Source: Nitrospira sp. KM1 (GTDB lineage Bacteria > Nitrospirota > Nitrospiria > Nitrospirales > Nitrospiraceae). Taken from it: a stretch of 64,000 bases of DNA. The notes under the pieces were generated by a model, which made no database searches, had not been told where the DNA came from, and worked only from the letters and a program-made list of their open reading frames with translations. The DNA lies in assembly GCF_011405515.1 (NCBI RefSeq), contig NZ_AP022671.1:3286001-3350000 (forward strand), written 5' to 3'. Positions 61,362-64,000 of the stretch are shown piece after piece (the stretch's first letter is position 1; every line of letters starts with the position of its first letter). The translations under genes were made by a program, and so were the position numbers.

Positions 61362-62927
61362 ATGAAGCGACATCCATATCTGGCGCTGGCGATTGCCGTC
61401 CTGGCATTTCTGATCATCATCGTGGGAGCCGGCGTCTGGTTGGGGAAAGAACCTCTTCGCCGGTCGCTGGAGTCCAGATTGAATGATCAGGTCGAAGGAT
61501 ATCGGTTCGTCATTGGGGGACTCGACCTGCATCCTATCCCGTTCTCCGTGCGATTGAGGGATATCGCCGTCAAGTTGTCTGAACAACCGGAGCTTTCTGT
61601 GGCGGTGGTCCCGTCCATGGTCATCGGTGTCAACGTGCTACCGTTGTTGACCGGAACCATTGAGGCACAGGTCGAGCTGGATAGCCCGGTGTTGTCGCTG
61701 ACTCGCGAGCAAATCAAAGCGATTGAAAGAAACAGCTCGAAGGAGGATCTGAAGGAGGAGACACAGGCGTGGCAAGACCGAGTCAGGAATGCGACGGGTT
61801 TTAAGGTCGCCCTTCTCGTCACAAACGGACGGGTCACGTATGAGGGAACGCCCTCACCAATTCGTGTACAGCACGCCGACTTGAAGGTGGAGAATATCAC
61901 GAATCGTCCATCGGATGGCCAGTCCCGTCCGTCGTCGATTCGCCTCTCCGCCAAGGTGTTCGACAGGGCGCGGCTGGAGGTGGAGGGAGATGCGGATTTC
62001 CTGGCGGTTCCTCTTCCTCATGTCGAGGCCCGGGTCGATCTGAAGCAACTGCAATTGGACGATCTCAAGCCCAATCTGGAGAAGTATCACGTTCGAGTCC
62101 ACGGGGGCATACTATCTGTCAACGGACGAATGCAGTATGCGGGTCAGGACGTGCTGTTGGCAGCGGAACAATTTCATGTCGAAAACACCAAGATTGATTA
62201 TCTTCATGCCTCAGCGGCTGAGGCGCAGGAAAAGCGTCAGCTGAAACGGGTGGCCGAAGAGGCAAAAGAAATCCATCAAAGCCATACCATAATTGTAAAA
62301 ATTCAACAGGGCAGCATTACGCAGAGCGAGATAGGTTTCACGAATCACGGAGCCGAGCCTCAATATCGTTCCACCTTGACCAATATGGATGTCGAGATCA
62401 ACAACATGACGAATCGTCCGGAGGAAGGTATCGGAGACGTCAGCATTAAGGGAAACTTCATGGGAAGCGGACCGACGGTGATCAAGGCGTCGTTTCGGCC
62501 GGAGAAACCGCGGCCGGATTTTGCCCTTACCGTGAAAATCACCAAGACCGATGTGACGAAGCTCAATCCATTGCTGCGGGCATACGGTCGCGTCGATGTG
62601 ACCAAGGGGACCTTCGCCTTCTTCAGTCAGATCGAAGTGAAGAATAATGAGATTCGAGGATACGTGAAACCCTTCTTGAAAGACGTCGAGGTTTACGATC
62701 CCATGCAGGACAAGGACAAGGCTCTCGGTCAGAGACTGTATGAAGCGGTCGTGGGTGAAATCGTGAATCTCTTGAAGAATGTTCCTCGAGAGCAGGTGGC
62801 CACCAAGACCGACGTATCGGGTCCGGTCGGAAATCCGAGGGCAAACACCTGGGATATCATCGAAAATCTTGTACAGAACGCCTTCTTCAAGGCCATTCTC
62901 CCAGGATTTGAGAAGAGCGTGACGTAA
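61362..62927 (+). CDS. DUF748 (AsmA-like) envelope protein
   Basis: 521 residues: one N-terminal span (LALAIAVLAFLIIIVGAGVW) then a long repetitive beta domain (RFVIGGLDLHPIPFSVRLRD, VELDSPVLSLTREQIKAIER, KGNFMGSGPTVIKASFRPEK) and a C-terminal amphipathic region. This is the DUF748/AsmA-like family, which forms long grooves between the two membranes and is linked to lipid movement or envelope assembly. It is short for the family. Ribosome site weak. Confidence 0.85.
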   Translation: MKRHPYLALAIAVLAFLIIIVGAGVWLGKEPLRRSLESRLNDQVEGYRFVIGGLDLHPIPFSVRLRDIAVKLSEQPELSVAVVPSMVIGVNVLPLLTGTIEAQVELDSPVLSLTREQIKAIERNSSKEDLKEETQAWQDRVRNATGFKVALLVTNGRVTYEGTPSPIRVQHADLKVENITNRPSDGQSRPSSIRLSAKVFDRARLEVEGDADFLAVPLPHVEARVDLKQLQLDDLKPNLEKYHVRVHGGILSVNGRMQYAGQDVLLAAEQFHVENTKIDYLHASAAEAQEKRQLKRVAEEAKEIHQSHTIIVKIQQGSITQSEIGFTNHGAEPQYRSTLTNMDVEINNMTNRPEEGIGDVSIKGNFMGSGPTVIKASFRPEKPRPDFALTVKITKTDVTKLNPLLRAYGRVDVTKGTFAFFSQIEVKNNEIRGYVKPFLKDVEVYDPMQDKDKALGQRLYEAVVGEIVNLLKNVPREQVATKTDVSGPVGNPRANTWDIIENLVQNAFFKAILPGFEKSVT

Positions 62928-63014
62928 CAGGCAGGAGATCGGGTTGATCAAGCAAGGTCAACGGGTGAGTATGGATATAGCAGATTCAATCCTGAGACTC
63001 AGCGGAGGAATGGC

Positions 63015-63248
63015 ATGGAGAGTGACATCAAGAAGCAGCGAGAGCTTCAACACCAGGTGCTCAGGTACCTCAGCGAGGAGGGGCCAATTCACTATAATAA
63101 TCTGTATCTTCAATTCGATACCGATCAGACCGGCGCTATCGGGGCAGTACTGCAGGATTTAATGGAATGGAAATGCGTGGATTTGGTGTACTACGACCAG
63201 GTCAGTATTACACCCATCGGTATACAGCTGTTGGAAAGGGTTGACTGA
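63015..63248 (+). CDS. Small winged-helix-like protein
   Basis: 77 residues: RELQHQVLRYLSEEGPIHYN, LQFDTDQTGAIGAVLQDLME and WKCVDLVYYDQVSITPIGIQ fit a small winged helix (H1, H2, recognition helix, wing). GGAGG precedes the ATG. It could bind DNA or another protein. It is not strongly like any named family. Confidence 0.68.
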   Translation: MESDIKKQRELQHQVLRYLSEEGPIHYNNLYLQFDTDQTGAIGAVLQDLMEWKCVDLVYYDQVSITPIGIQLLERVD

Positions 63249-63549
63249 CAGGATTGATGCATCGCTTCACGGTTCCCTTCCTCGACCAACGACTAAAAAG
63301 CATTCCTATCTGTGTGGTTCTGATTTCTTCCTCCATGTGTCCGCATGAGAGGCGAAGAATGTCTCGGTTCTGACGATATTTCCTTTCCTGAGCAGGGGCC
63401 ACTTGTCTGGAATATTAGGCAAAATGACCCCAGGACGATACCGCCGAAACAGTTCACTTCCTCCAAATGGAATTCTGCTATCGTTGGCCAAGACTCGGTG
63501 GGTGACGAGAAACTCCGGTACGAAGGCGGAGTTGCCGAGAGTATGCACC
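63249..63549. other. Gap before the last receiver gene
   Basis: About 300 bases. Frames extending the receiver upstream to 63403 have no ribosome site and a composition unlike a domain. No other feature seen. Confidence 0.4.
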
Positions 63550-63960
63550 ATGCCCACGATCTTGGTTATCGATGACGAGGCTCCGGTCCGCACATTGTTG
63601 CGGACGGTATTGGAAAGGCTCGGATACGACGTCAGGGAGGCCTCGAACGGCCGGGCTGCGTTGGCCCTCTGCCGGGTGCAAGCGATCGATCTCGTCATTA
63701 CCGACATTTTCATGCCGGACCTGAACGGGTTGGAAACAATCAGCCGATTAACCCACGAGTTCCTCAATGTAAAGGTGATTGCCATCACCGGTGCGCAAGG
63801 CGACCCCCACATGCTTGAACAGGCGAGGCTTCTAGGTGCCCGCCATACTTTGGTCAAGCCGTTCAGTTTGCCGCAACTCGTCAGCACCGTCAGCTATGAG
63901 CTGGCTCTCACAGATTCCCTCCTGCCCGGCGACCTCCTGCACGATACAACCTGCGAGTGA
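63550..63960 (+). CDS. Single-domain response regulator, canonical
   Basis: 136 residues from MPTILVIDDEAPVRTLLRTV. All receiver residues are present: the Asp pair in VIDDEAP, phospho-acceptor Asp in VITDIFMPDLNG, Thr in VIAITGA and Lys in LVKPFS. CheY/Spo0F-like single receiver with a short acidic tail. It contrasts with the six Glu-type receivers of the window. GAGAG lies about nine bases before the ATG. Confidence 0.88.
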   Translation: MPTILVIDDEAPVRTLLRTVLERLGYDVREASNGRAALALCRVQAIDLVITDIFMPDLNGLETISRLTHEFLNVKVIAITGAQGDPHMLEQARLLGARHTLVKPFSLPQLVSTVSYELALTDSLLPGDLLHDTTCE

Positions 63961-64000
63961 TCAGGCATCTCTCCATCAATCCATGGGGTTACTGCATTCA

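Noticed and set aside
1-64000. tRNA, rRNA, CRISPR arrays, insertion sequences and prophage genes.
   Set aside because: Scanned by eye on both strands; no cloverleaf-like segment, no regular spaced repeats and no transposase or integrase motif was found.

Overview
The window reads as a stretch of chromosome from a Gram-negative bacterium, most plausibly a Nitrospira-like member of the Nitrospirota. This is inferred from overall gene content (many PAS sensor kinases, CheB/CheR sets without chemoreceptors, Ku/LigD, PPK2, PilZ proteins, metal efflux and small stress proteins); no marker gene was compared. All supported features are protein genes or small control elements. I saw no rRNA, tRNA, CRISPR array, insertion sequence, integrase or phage gene.

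Layout. 1-3.4 kb: a hybrid PAS histidine kinase cut by the left edge and a receiver-PAS-PAS protein. 3.4-7.4 kb: a possible 26-residue membrane peptide, a polytopic glycosyltransferase-like membrane protein, an atypical single receiver and an exported protein. 7.4-14.1 kb: a heavy-metal RND pump lacking its usual partner genes, a cytochrome c, a solitary ATP synthase gamma gene, PPK2 and a SpoIIAA-like protein. 14.5-21.9 kb: a second hybrid kinase, a metallothionein, a lipoprotein, PilZ, a small internally repeated protein, a degenerate receiver with a helical tail, a phosphoribosyltransferase and two atypical receivers. 22-26.5 kb: a CheB with its zinc-ribbon partner as a separate gene, and a large CheB-CheR-PAS protein. 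26.7-31.7 kb: small membrane proteins, Hsp20, a DUF948 protein, a zinc alcohol dehydrogenase and an SRPBCC protein. 32-36.6 kb: two atypical receivers around a DUF6328/iron-permease pair, then YihY and a Gfo/Idh/MocA oxidoreductase. 36.9-46.6 kb: envelope proteins, PilZ, and a DNA-repair block (LigD divergent from Ku, a MerR-TPR gene coupled to Ku, a CBS protein, and a PolX-like protein whose polymerase site looks dead while its PHP nuclease is intact). 46.7-53.3 kb: a tightly coupled four-gene signalling operon (membrane hybrid kinase, CheR, CheB, hybrid kinase). 53.6-64 kb: a CorC-like CBS protein, a CBS gene with an apparent frameshift, an FAD-Rieske oxidoreductase, small envelope and stress proteins, a methyltransferase, a basic protein, a DUF748 protein and an ordinary receiver.

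The most striking pattern is a family of six single-domain receivers (starting near 6.1, 21.1, 21.9, 32.4, 34.3 and 44.2 kb). In all of them the phospho-acceptor Asp is Glu and one of the two Mg-binding acids is lost, while the conserved Thr and Lys sit at exactly canonical spacing (+30 and +52 residues). They look like a lineage-expanded set of permanently phospho-mimicking or phosphorylation-independent receivers. Beside them, three hybrid kinases end in a receiver with no output domain, so much of the signalling here appears to act by protein contact rather than DNA binding.
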